64,000 nt of DNA from Sporosarcina sp. P13 (GTDB lineage Bacteria > Bacillota > Bacilli > Bacillales_A > Planococcaceae): contig NZ_PDYM01000014.1 in assembly GCF_002743055.1 (NCBI RefSeq), positions 1-64,000 on the forward strand, written 5' to 3'. The notes beneath the pieces are model-generated. The model did not search any database, was not told the DNA's origin, and saw nothing but the letters and a program-made list of their open reading frames with translations. Both the position numbers and the translations under genes were made by a program. Below, piece by piece: positions 16,315-23,925 of this stretch (its first letter is position 1; each line of letters starts with the position of its first letter).

Positions 16315-18123
16315 ATGCAAGACACGTTAACTCGCAGGCAGCTCAAATCTCTTGTACATGTTTCCACCGTCATTAACTCTTCGTTAGATATCGAAACGAT
16401 TTTCGATTTGATTATAGGTGAAGCAATTTCCGCAGTAGACGCAGCAGGAGGCGGTTCGATTTGGGTTTTCGACCAGCAGAAACAGCGCCTGGTGGCCAAA
16501 TCCGCGCATGGCTTGTTTTATCCGCAAATCTTTAAATCGATTGAATTAAGCAGCGGCGAATCTATGACGGGCATGACGTTTCAAGCGGAAAAAGGGTTAG
16601 TGTTTAAAAACGAAGAAGAAATCAAACAGGCGCTCGATACACTCACTCCTTGCAACCGGACGCTGCTCGACGAATCAATTTCTAATAGTTTCCATTTCAC
16701 TTCGGTCATTTCATCTCCGATTTTATTGAAAGGAACGTGCATCGGTGTCATTACGCTTGATTCATTCGATAAATCGCTTCATTTCAAAAAAGAGGATATG
16801 CAACTGTTAGAGGCGATCGCGCAGCAAGCCGCCATCGCGCTGGAAAAATCGAATATTTATGATAAAGAGAAAAAGACCGTCCAACTGTTGTCCCGCTCGA
16901 TTGAAACGCAGCGCAACATCGCCAATCTCGTCGTCAACGGTGAAGGAATCCAGTCCATTATCAATTATATTTACAAAACGATCGGTGGGCATATTTTCTT
17001 ATTCGATGAATTTGACGAACTGACCGCTTCTGCCTGCCGCGCGCCTGTTTCAGAAGAGATGAAAAGCGAACTGCTATGCTTTGCGAAACAGAACGACCAG
17101 TCGCTCAACAGCACGTACAGCATCTCTGAAATCACACTAGGCCTCGAAAACTATCAATTCATCGCGCTGTCGCTGCAATCGAAAAAGAAGCCGCTCGGCA
17201 CGCTCATTATCATCTCAAAAGACCCAATCGAGGAAGCCGGTATCAACGTTCTTGAACACATCTGCACGGTTATCACGCTCAAGCTCGTCAAAAAACTAGC
17301 TGTCTACGAAACACAGCAGCGTCTCCAGGGCGAATTCGTGACAAAAATTTTATCCGGTCAGGCAATCGATGAAACATTAATGAAGCAGGCAAAAGATCTA
17401 CAATTCGACTTGAACCGTAACTACATCGCCGTCAGCGTCAGTGTCGAAAACAAAGACAACTTGCAGCGCGGAGCTATCAGCGAAAACGTCATCAACAACC
17501 TGCTCCATATGACGAATAAAAACTTTCTGGGAAAGAACTCACAAGGCGCTGCGCTCATCGACCAAAACAAGCTTGCCGCCTTATTCTCCTACCCTACCAA
17601 ACTGCAGGCAGCAAACCCGGCAGGCAGCATTAAACAACTCGCCTTGCACTTGCAGCAGGAAATCGAAAAAACATACAGTGAACTCGACATCACCATCGGC
17701 ATCGGCAGAATGAAACCAAACCTTGCCGCCGCTCACGAATCGTTCAAAGAAGCTGAAAAATGCATCACATTCATGAAAAACTACCATTTCGAAGAACGTG
17801 CCCTGTCCTACACAGACCTCGGCATCCAGCGCTTCATCTTACGGAATTCAGAAGAAGAGCTGCTCGATTTCGTCCATGAAGTCATCGGCCCGCTCATTCA
17901 ATACGAACAAGCCCGAAAAGGGGACTTGCTGCAAACACTACTTACCTATTTTCGTCAAAACCAAAACATCAAACGAACCGCCCTCGCCCTTCACGTCCAC
18001 ACAAACACGCTGAACTACCGCCTGAAACGGATTGAAGAAATTCTTTCAACCGATCTGACAGATGGCCAGCAATTATTTAACATTCAGCTGGCAGGGGATA
18101 TTTACCACTGTATTAAACGGTGA
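16315..18123 (+). CDS. GAF-domain PucR-family transcriptional activator
   Basis: 602-aa regulator. The N-terminal GAF domain (about 10-180) includes VDAAGGGSIWVFD and ITLDSFDKSLHFKKEDMQLL. A second GAF-like middle region (about 190-330) follows. A degenerate GGDEF-like domain is marked by ITIGIGRMKPNLAAAHESF near 460. The C-terminal PucR helix-turn-helix is YFRQNQNIKRTALALHVHTN plus the NYRLKRIEEIL segment. Family members sense metabolites and activate catabolic genes. It is divergent from the leucine operon with only 239 bp between starts, so it is the likely regulator. The effector is unknown; isovaleryl-CoA or leucine-derived acids are plausible. The ribosome-binding site (AGGATG) is weak. 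Confidence 0.88.
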   Translation: MQDTLTRRQLKSLVHVSTVINSSLDIETIFDLIIGEAISAVDAAGGGSIWVFDQQKQRLVAKSAHGLFYPQIFKSIELSSGESMTGMTFQAEKGLVFKNEEEIKQALDTLTPCNRTLLDESISNSFHFTSVISSPILLKGTCIGVITLDSFDKSLHFKKEDMQLLEAIAQQAAIALEKSNIYDKEKKTVQLLSRSIETQRNIANLVVNGEGIQSIINYIYKTIGGHIFLFDEFDELTASACRAPVSEEMKSELLCFAKQNDQSLNSTYSISEITLGLENYQFIALSLQSKKKPLGTLIIISKDPIEEAGINVLEHICTVITLKLVKKLAVYETQQRLQGEFVTKILSGQAIDETLMKQAKDLQFDLNRNYIAVSVSVENKDNLQRGAISENVINNLLHMTNKNFLGKNSQGAALIDQNKLAALFSYPTKLQAANPAGSIKQLALHLQQEIEKTYSELDITIGIGRMKPNLAAAHESFKEAEKCITFMKNYHFEERALSYTDLGIQRFILRNSEEELLDFVHEVIGPLIQYEQARKGDLLQTLLTYFRQNQNIKRTALALHVHTNTLNYRLKRIEEILSTDLTDGQQLFNIQLAGDIYHCIKR

Positions 18124-18152
18124 CACGGGGATAGGCTCCTTGTCACCGTTTT
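18118..18152 (+). terminator. Rho-independent terminator of the PucR-type gene
   Basis: CGGTGACA (overlapping the last codons) pairs with TGTCACCG at 18141, followed by TTTTC. Confidence 0.75.
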
Positions 18153-18157
18153 CATCC

Positions 18158-18400
18158 AAATAGCTGAAGTTCTTGTGCAACTTGCTTTATAGAGTACACA
18201 CACTCGGCAACATCACCCTCGTAAAATTTTCTCCCGATTATTGTTTGATAAATCTCAGGCGTGCTAATCGCTCCAATCCGATATTTGCCTTGTCGAATAA
18301 TGGTCTTTATAAATATTGAAATTCAGCTCTACTGTAATCAAGTCGTTTAGCGGCCTGATCCACTTTTTTCACTACAATGTTTCTTACACCCCTCTCTATA
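18158..18400 (-). pseudogene. Degenerate small gene of unknown function
   Basis: On the minus strand two open segments can be joined only by a frameshift. The first reads VKKVDQAAKRLDYSRAEFQY and then hits a stop. The second reads GKYRIGAISTPEIYQTIIG, continues to KQVAQELQLFG and ends at a stop near 18159. The protein-like amino-acid mix suggests a broken gene rather than random sequence. I do not recognise the family. The remaining 18400-18560 DNA is AT-rich with an AAACGCA/TGCGTTT inverted repeat. Confidence 0.35.
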
Positions 18401-18561
18401 TTTTATTTTCAATAAATAATAAACGCACTTAACCTAACAATCGCTAAATAAATGCGTTTAATTTATCATTACTACGCTTGGCCACTTTTAAGCCCCGGAA
18501 AACACGATAATGAATCGAAGCGGCATACCCTTGACTCTCCGCCCTTTTCTTACAAACTAAA

Positions 18562-18589
18562 AACAGCCAAACAAAATCGTTTGGCTGTT
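18562..18589 (-). terminator. Rho-independent terminator of the flavin-barrel stress gene
   Basis: AACAGCCAAAC and GTTTGGCTGTT are perfect arms. On the minus strand they are followed by TTTAGTTTG. It lies 21 bp after the stop at 18610. Confidence 0.75.
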
Positions 18590-18609
18590 CCTATTTAATA
18601 TATCCGCGA

Positions 18610-19023
18610 TTACAATGAAATGTCCTGTGGCGGTTGCCCTGTTTTATTCATCAACCGAATCGCCTGTGGTTCAATCTTCAAAATAACTAAGTTCGGATCT
18701 TCTGGACCGTCGAACCAATGCTTCATCTGATCATTCCATATCTTCTTTTTCAACCCTTCATCCGAAGAAATGGAAACGCTGCCTGAATACTCAACAAATG
18801 CATCGCCGAATCCTTCGCCCTCATATCCAAGTAGAATATGCGTGTGCGGATTGTCTTTTAATTCATCGACCTTTTCCGTCTTTTTATTAGTCGCCGTATA
18901 CAACGTCAAGCCATCATTCATAAATGTCATGTAGCGGCTATACGGTTTATTATTGTCCACCGTCGCCATCGTTCCTACCATACTTTCATCCAAGATTTTC
19001 TGTACAGTTTCTTTTGCAGACAT
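18610..19023 (-). CDS. Pyridoxamine 5'-phosphate oxidase family general stress protein (YdaG-like)
   Basis: 137-aa split-barrel flavin-binding protein of the general stress protein 26 group (Pyridox_oxase_2). ESMVGTMATVDNNKPYSRYM at the N-terminus is the typical first strand pair. TNKKTEKVDELKDNPHTHILL matches the FMN-phosphate region. Length is the same as Bacillus YdaG. Such proteins are usually sigma-B dependent and may bind FMN or F420-like cofactors; no enzymatic activity can be read here. It is monocistronic with its own terminator. No clear sigma-B promoter was identified. Confidence 0.88.
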   Translation of the reverse strand: MSAKETVQKILDESMVGTMATVDNNKPYSRYMTFMNDGLTLYTATNKKTEKVDELKDNPHTHILLGYEGEGFGDAFVEYSGSVSISSDEGLKKKIWNDQMKHWFDGPEDPNLVILKIEPQAIRLMNKTGQPPQDISL

Positions 19024-19089
19024 AAAAGTTCCGCTCCTTTCGCGATTACTCTTACTCTTCCCAACTGCTCATTTTCTAAACATGACGAA

Positions 19090-19842
19090 TCACTTCAACC
19101 AATATTGACTACCGTCGCGCGTATGACCGACTAAGGCATACTCAATTAACGACTTTTTCACTAAATCGACGTCTGCATAAACCGTTTGTAGAAGCTGTTC
19201 GATTTCCCGTTCGCTATACGTAATCTCGCCATTTAATCGTTTGGCAATTTCCTGCATGACGATCAATCGTTGTTTCTCTGTTGCCGGAAATTCATTCAAC
19301 GGTCCCGCCACGCCGTCCGGAAAAAAGCGTTGTATAATTTCACGTTTCTCATTTTCTTCTAGACCCGATTCATCATGCAATAACTGGGCGGCTTTTTGAG
19401 GCGTTAAAAATGCCGACGTTTGCTCGTCTCGCTTCTTAATCAATTCCATCATAGCTAAAAACGTCTTCGCCTGACGTTCTTTTTCCTTCAACGCAAATCG
19501 ATGATGTCGAACCGTCACCGCGCTGCCGATTTCTAACTCCTCTTGAATTTCCTTATCCGTTTTCCCTTGATAAAAGAGCCGCAGTAAATCTCCTTGGTGA
19601 TCCGTCAGCCCCGTTAACTTCTTATCCAAATCAATCAAATAAGAAAATACGGATTGATGCGTATGCTCAATATGGACCCGCACAAACCGCTCCGCTTCAT
19701 ATAAAGCATTTTCATACGGATAAATAATTCCTTTTTCAATCGCTTTGTCGCATAATAAGCAACGATACGAATCTTTTTCTTCTATATACCCTTGCTTTAA
19801 CTCATCCAAAGTAGCTTCCCAAAACCGTTCCGGAGTCTCCAT
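19090..19842 (-). CDS. DUF2087-domain putative transcriptional regulator
   Basis: 250-aa protein. An N-terminal Cys/His cluster (CLLC near 28-31 and HIEHTH near 57-62) could bind zinc. A central LuxR-like helix-turn-helix (LTDHQGDLLRLFYQGKTDKE, about 78-110) follows. The C-terminal DUF2087 domain (about 180-248) has FPATEKQRLIVMQEIAKRL, then TYSEREIEQLLQ and LIEYALVGHTRDGSQYW. DUF2087 proteins act as DNA-binding regulators. The divergent promoter region holds repeated TTTGTTT/AAACAAA sequences, which could be its own operators. Targets are unknown; the divergent NRDE gene is one candidate. Confidence 0.8.
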   Translation of the reverse strand: METPERFWEATLDELKQGYIEEKDSYRCLLCDKAIEKGIIYPYENALYEAERFVRVHIEHTHQSVFSYLIDLDKKLTGLTDHQGDLLRLFYQGKTDKEIQEELEIGSAVTVRHHRFALKEKERQAKTFLAMMELIKKRDEQTSAFLTPQKAAQLLHDESGLEENEKREIIQRFFPDGVAGPLNEFPATEKQRLIVMQEIAKRLNGEITYSEREIEQLLQTVYADVDLVKKSLIEYALVGHTRDGSQYWLK

Positions 19843-20105
19843 GTTTACACATCCTATGTATAGTGTAGGTACTTATAAACAAAATATACTTTCGTTTGTT
19901 TGTTATCTACTATGATACCCCGTATATTTTGAATCTTCAATAGAGAAACAAACAAAGGGTTAATTTGTTTAATTAAAGACAAACAAGACGATGAATTGTT
20001 TATACTTATAGTTAGCAATCCGTATGAAACTCCAACACGCTGTACTCGCCTAACGATAAACCGCATGATACACTAGTGAAAATACATAGAAACGAGGCGC
20101 TCACG

Positions 20106-20885
20106 ATGTGCTTACTAGCCTTTGAATTACAAAACCACCCAAACTATAAGCTCGTCCTTATGGCGAATCGGGACGAAGAATACAAACGCCCGACAGCTCC
20201 TGCTGCCTTCTGGTCTGACGATCCTACTATTCTAGCCGGACGCGACCTGGAACAACTAGGCACATGGCTCGGCATCAACAAACAAGGGAAAATTGCCGCG
20301 CTAACCAATTACAGAGACTTCACGCTACCGATTAAAGGTGAAAAATCACGCGGACATATTGTCTCTTCATTCCTACAATCAGACATCGCACCGCAAACCT
20401 TTATGGAAGAGTTACACGCCAACCAAGCGCAGTACACAGGTTTTAACGTACTCGCAGGATCGAGCGAGGAGCTATTCTATTACTCCAATCTCGAACAATC
20501 GATCAAACAAGTCACACCAGGAATACACGGACTGTGCAACGCCTTACTCGACACGCCATGGCCCAAAGTCGAAAAGTCCAAGACACTTTTACGCGCGTAT
20601 ATGAAACAAACAGAAACCGTCGATCCAGAAGTGTTATTTAGTTTCATGCAGCGCGCAGAAACATTTCCCGCAGAGCAACTACCAGATACTGGCGTCGGCA
20701 GTGAATTGGAGAGTTTACTGTCTTCTATATTCATCGCTTCAGAGGAATACGGCACACGTTGCACAACCGTTGTTACGATCGACAAAAACAACGATGTGTA
20801 TTTTGAAGAGCGGACATTCAAGAACGGTATCTTCGCAAGCGCACAGAAATACGTATTTACGATCGAAAAACCAGCTAACTCCTAA
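20106..20885 (+). CDS. NRDE-family (TANGO2-like) protein
   Basis: 259 aa. The ATG at 20106 is chosen over the upstream one at 20076 because family members start with MCLLAF and a GAGG site lies 8 nt before. Cys2 is the conserved N-terminal nucleophile-like residue. ANRDEEYKRPT is the NRDE signature, and WLGINKQGKIAALTNYRD is the typical following strand. The C-terminus (YGTRCTTVVTIDKNNDVYFEE) is also family-typical. TANGO2 homologues are linked to heme or acyl-CoA handling, but the bacterial role is unsettled. It is divergent from the DUF2087 gene. Confidence 0.88.
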   Translation: MCLLAFELQNHPNYKLVLMANRDEEYKRPTAPAAFWSDDPTILAGRDLEQLGTWLGINKQGKIAALTNYRDFTLPIKGEKSRGHIVSSFLQSDIAPQTFMEELHANQAQYTGFNVLAGSSEELFYYSNLEQSIKQVTPGIHGLCNALLDTPWPKVEKSKTLLRAYMKQTETVDPEVLFSFMQRAETFPAEQLPDTGVGSELESLLSSIFIASEEYGTRCTTVVTIDKNNDVYFEERTFKNGIFASAQKYVFTIEKPANS

Positions 20886-20907
20886 AAAGAGTAGCTGGTT
20901 TTATTTG
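20868..20907 (+). terminator. Rho-independent terminator of the NRDE gene
   Basis: AAACCAGCTA pairs with TAGCTGGTTT (20892-20901), followed by TATTTGG. The left arm lies in the last codons of the gene. Confidence 0.75.
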
Positions 20908-20954
20908 GTTTAAAACAGGTTTAAAGCCAAAAAACACAAACTATTTTCAAATAA

Positions 20955-21413
20955 CTACATCATTATATCCATATACTTCTTAAATTCTAGCAAGGCTTTT
21001 TCTTTATCCGCAGTACTAAATAACCGCTGATTCCCTTCACCAACAATGCGATAATGTCCGCCAGCTGTGTGTTGCTGCAACTTATAGTGTTGCCATTGCC
21101 CCACATCTGTCCACCATGTAACCGCGCCACCCACAAGCATACGCCCGGAATGAATCTCAGGATGCACGGCCATCTCGACTAACTCAATCGGATCATCTCC
21201 CATAACCGAACGCAATAACGCACTTTCGCGATATATCGCACAAATCGCCACCGTAACTGTCCAACTCAACTCTTGGCGCCCTTTTTCCAACTGCACCAAC
21301 GTCTTTTTCGACACACCTATACTATCCGCCATCTGATCTTGCGTATAGTTCATTTCGGTGCGGATTAACTTTAAGCGCGGAAGCACTAAATCAGTGATCT
21401 GTTGTTTATTCAC
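20955..21413 (-). CDS. XRE-type helix-turn-helix transcriptional regulator
   Basis: 152 aa. The N-terminal HTH_3 domain (about 8-65) has MNYTQDQMADSIGVSKKTLV and then LEKGRQELSW. The C-terminal half (about 75-150) contains GGAVTWWTDVGQWQHYKLQQ and a segment ending GEGNQRLFSTADKEKALLEF. I do not assign it to a known ligand domain. It is monocistronic. The target is unknown. Confidence 0.8.
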   Translation of the reverse strand: MNKQQITDLVLPRLKLIRTEMNYTQDQMADSIGVSKKTLVQLEKGRQELSWTVTVAICAIYRESALLRSVMGDDPIELVEMAVHPEIHSGRMLVGGAVTWWTDVGQWQHYKLQQHTAGGHYRIVGEGNQRLFSTADKEKALLEFKKYMDIMM

Positions 21414-21563
21414 TCATATACCACCCTTGCCCTAAAGTTGTATTATTACACTTTTATTGTATTAAGTTTATATTATGAACTAAAGTAATTTTTAAAGGAT
21501 TACGAAATGAATCCTATGCTATACATAGTCTACCATAAATCTACAGTAAAAATCGACAAAAAT

Positions 21564-21591
21564 CCCGTTGAACGATTACACGCTCAACGGG
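21564..21591 (-). terminator. Rho-independent terminator of cstA
   Basis: CCCGTTGA and TCAACGGG are 8-bp arms around a 12-nt loop. On the minus strand they are followed by ATTTTTG. It starts 17 bp after the cstA stop. Confidence 0.8.
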
Positions 21592-21607
21592 TTAGTCATA
21601 TTGCTAT

Positions 21608-23065
21608 TTAGATTGTACGAGTAGAATCCCATCCGGTAATATCTTCTTCCAATGGAATCTGTGCAGCACGAGCTTTCACTGCGGCGAAGAAGAATAATGT
21701 CACTAAGAAAATCGAGATCACGGTTGCGCCGATATAGGATACATTCATTGGTAAACCAAATCCAATCGCGGCATTCAATATATATGTTGTCGTAGCCATC
21801 AGCATGAATGTTCCAGGAATGAGAGCCACCCAGTAATTTTTGCCTGCAATGAATAGATACATTGCACCTACGAATAACGCAATGACAGCTGTTGATTGGT
21901 TCGCCCAAGAGAAGTATCTCCATAGCATGTTGAAGTCTACTTGTGTCAACGCAATCGAAATAGCGAACATCGGAAGGGCAATCCATAAACGACTTAAAAC
22001 TTTCGCTTGTGGATACTTGATGTAATCCGCGATAATCATCCGCGCACTTCGGAATGCCGTGTCGCCAGATGTGATAGGTAGAATGATAACACCTAAAACT
22101 GCTAACGTTCCACCAACAGCACCTAGCATCAATGTAGACGCTTCGCTAACGATCAATGCCGGACCACCCGCAGCAAGTAATTCATTCAAACCGACTGGAC
22201 CATTGAATAACGCCATACCAGCAGCTGCCCAAATCATCGCAACAATCGCTTCTGCAATCATCATGCCGTAGAAGATTTTGCGTCCTTGGTTTTCTTTCTG
22301 TGTCGTCCGAGAAATAATCGGTGACTGTGTCGCATGGAAGCCTGATAATGCACCACATGAAATCGTTAAAAATAATAGTGGGAAAATAGGTAATTTATCA
22401 GGATGTAGATTCGCAAACGTTAATTCAGGAATCGGTGCACCTGTAACTACCATCATGCCGCCAACTCCAAGCGCACTAATAATAAGCAATGCACCGAAGA
22501 TTGGGTAGAAGCGTCCGATAATCTTATCAATCGGCAGCAACGTCGCTAAAATATAATAGATGAAAATAAGAGCTATAATAATACCCATCGCCATCCAGCC
22601 GTTCATTAAGTTGTACAGAAGGCCAGCTGGAGCGGACACGAATACCGTACCGACTAAGACTAATAAAAGAAGGGCAAACGCATTGACGATATGCTTCATC
22701 ACTTTCCCTAGAAACTTTCCTGCGAGTTCCGGTAAATGTGCACCGCGGTTTCGGATGGAGATCATGCCCGTTAAATAGTCATGTACCGCACCTGCGAAGA
22801 TCGCGCCAATGACGATCCAAATGAAAGCGACTGGACCATATAACGCACCCATAATCGGTCCAAAGATTGGTCCGACACCCGCGATATTCAGTAGCTGGAT
22901 CAATGAGTTTTTACTTGTGCTCATCGGCACGTAATCTACTCCGTCGCCGCTTGTATAGGCCGGAGTCGCACGTTGTTCTTTCACACCGAACATTTTTTCA
23001 ATATACTTGCCATACGTAAAATATCCTACGACTAATAAAACGATAGAAAATAAAAATGTAATCAC
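21608..23065 (-). CDS. cstA: Carbon starvation protein CstA-family transporter
   Basis: 485-aa polytopic membrane protein with about 12-14 hydrophobic helices. The CstA signature DYVPMSTSKNSLIQLLNIAG lies near residues 45-64, with GPIFGPIMGALYGP just after, and SGFHATQSPIISRTTQ is in the middle. The E. coli relatives CstA and BtsT carry pyruvate and have been linked to peptide uptake. This is the short form of about 480 aa. GTG start after AAGGGGGG. It lies directly downstream of a LytS/LytT-type pair, the arrangement of pyruvate-sensing BtsSR/YpdAB systems, and a cre site sits in the promoter region. Pyruvate uptake is inferred. Confidence 0.92.
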   Translation of the reverse strand: MITFLFSIVLLVVGYFTYGKYIEKMFGVKEQRATPAYTSGDGVDYVPMSTSKNSLIQLLNIAGVGPIFGPIMGALYGPVAFIWIVIGAIFAGAVHDYLTGMISIRNRGAHLPELAGKFLGKVMKHIVNAFALLLLVLVGTVFVSAPAGLLYNLMNGWMAMGIIIALIFIYYILATLLPIDKIIGRFYPIFGALLIISALGVGGMMVVTGAPIPELTFANLHPDKLPIFPLLFLTISCGALSGFHATQSPIISRTTQKENQGRKIFYGMMIAEAIVAMIWAAAGMALFNGPVGLNELLAAGGPALIVSEASTLMLGAVGGTLAVLGVIILPITSGDTAFRSARMIIADYIKYPQAKVLSRLWIALPMFAISIALTQVDFNMLWRYFSWANQSTAVIALFVGAMYLFIAGKNYWVALIPGTFMLMATTTYILNAAIGFGLPMNVSYIGATVISIFLVTLFFFAAVKARAAQIPLEEDITGWDSTRTI

Positions 23066-23085
23066 AGCTTATTCCCCCCTTAAAA

Positions 23086-23099
23086 TGATAACGCTTGCA
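23086..23099. promoter_or_regulatory. CcpA cre site of cstA
   Basis: The minus-strand reading TGCAAGCGTTATCA matches TGNAANCGNWNNCA at every defined position. It lies 21-34 bp upstream of the cstA GTG, a roadblock or promoter-overlapping position consistent with glucose repression. Confidence 0.7.
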
Positions 23100-23196
23100 C
23101 TCATTATAAGGGAATAACTCGTTCGCTATGAGGTTTTCCCGCAACATGTCAAAATAGCAGAGTAAGATGCACTGCTAGACTGCTAACATGCAGCGG

Positions 23197-23925
23197 TCAA
23201 CCTTCCAAACGGTGCCGCAATTCTTTGACATAGTTTCTACTGACTGGAAGCGGTTCTGAACGATTGAGTAGTTCGAGCTGATAGGCTCCGTTAAACCAAG
23301 GGGTTAAGCGGATAATATAGGCTAAGTTTACTAAAATACTTTTATGAATACGGAAAAATGAAAACGAAGTAAGTTTGCTTTCAAGTTCCTTTAACGTCAT
23401 TCTCGTCTCGTACTCTCGCGTAAGGGATACAATTTTCGTCCATTTTTCCTCCCGATGAACAAATAAAATATCTTGTATCGGCACATAATGGATTTCTCCT
23501 TCTGTCTCCACCGGCAAGCGATCGATGCGCATCGGTTTTGTTTCGGTCGGCTGCAGTAGCGTACCTATGCGGGCAATCGTTTGACGCAATTGCTCTTCAT
23601 CATACGGTTTGAGTAGATAATCCGTCGCGTGAATGCGAAAGGCTTCTGCCGCGAATTGTGGATACGCTGTCGCAAAAACGATAAACGGTACATTCTTTAG
23701 CGCACCGAGCGACTTTGCGACTTCCATGCCATCCACTTTCGGCATCTCAATATCAAGAAACACGACATCCGGCTGTAGCTGAATCGCTTTAACAATCGCA
23801 GCTTCACCAGAGTCCGCTTCTCCGATAATCTTCACCTCGTTAAATTGGCCTAATAAATAGATCAACTCTTCCCGTGCATAACGCTCGTCATCTACGACTA
23901 ACGCACGAATCATTTCACTCATCAT
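23197..23925 (-). CDS. LytTR-family response regulator
   Basis: 242 aa. The receiver domain (about 5-120) has the VVDDE acidic pair, phosphoacceptor Asp in DVVFLDIEMPKVDGM, and Lys in YLLKPYDEEQL. The C-terminal LytTR DNA-binding domain (about 140-240) has FVHREEKWTKIVS and SFFRIHKSILVNLAYI. It overlaps the kinase gene end by 11 nt, with GGAGG 6 nt before the ATG. It very likely activates cstA just downstream, binding as paired direct repeats. I did not identify those repeats. Confidence 0.93.
   Translation of the reverse strand: MMSEMIRALVVDDERYAREELIYLLGQFNEVKIIGEADSGEAAIVKAIQLQPDVVFLDIEMPKVDGMEVAKSLGALKNVPFIVFATAYPQFAAEAFRIHATDYLLKPYDEEQLRQTIARIGTLLQPTETKPMRIDRLPVETEGEIHYVPIQDILFVHREEKWTKIVSLTREYETRMTLKELESKLTSFSFFRIHKSILVNLAYIIRLTPWFNGAYQLELLNRSEPLPVSRNYVKELRHRLEG

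Noticed and set aside
16203-16499. 98-aa minus-strand frame in the divergent region
   Set aside because: Covers the regulator's start and promoter; no start signal.
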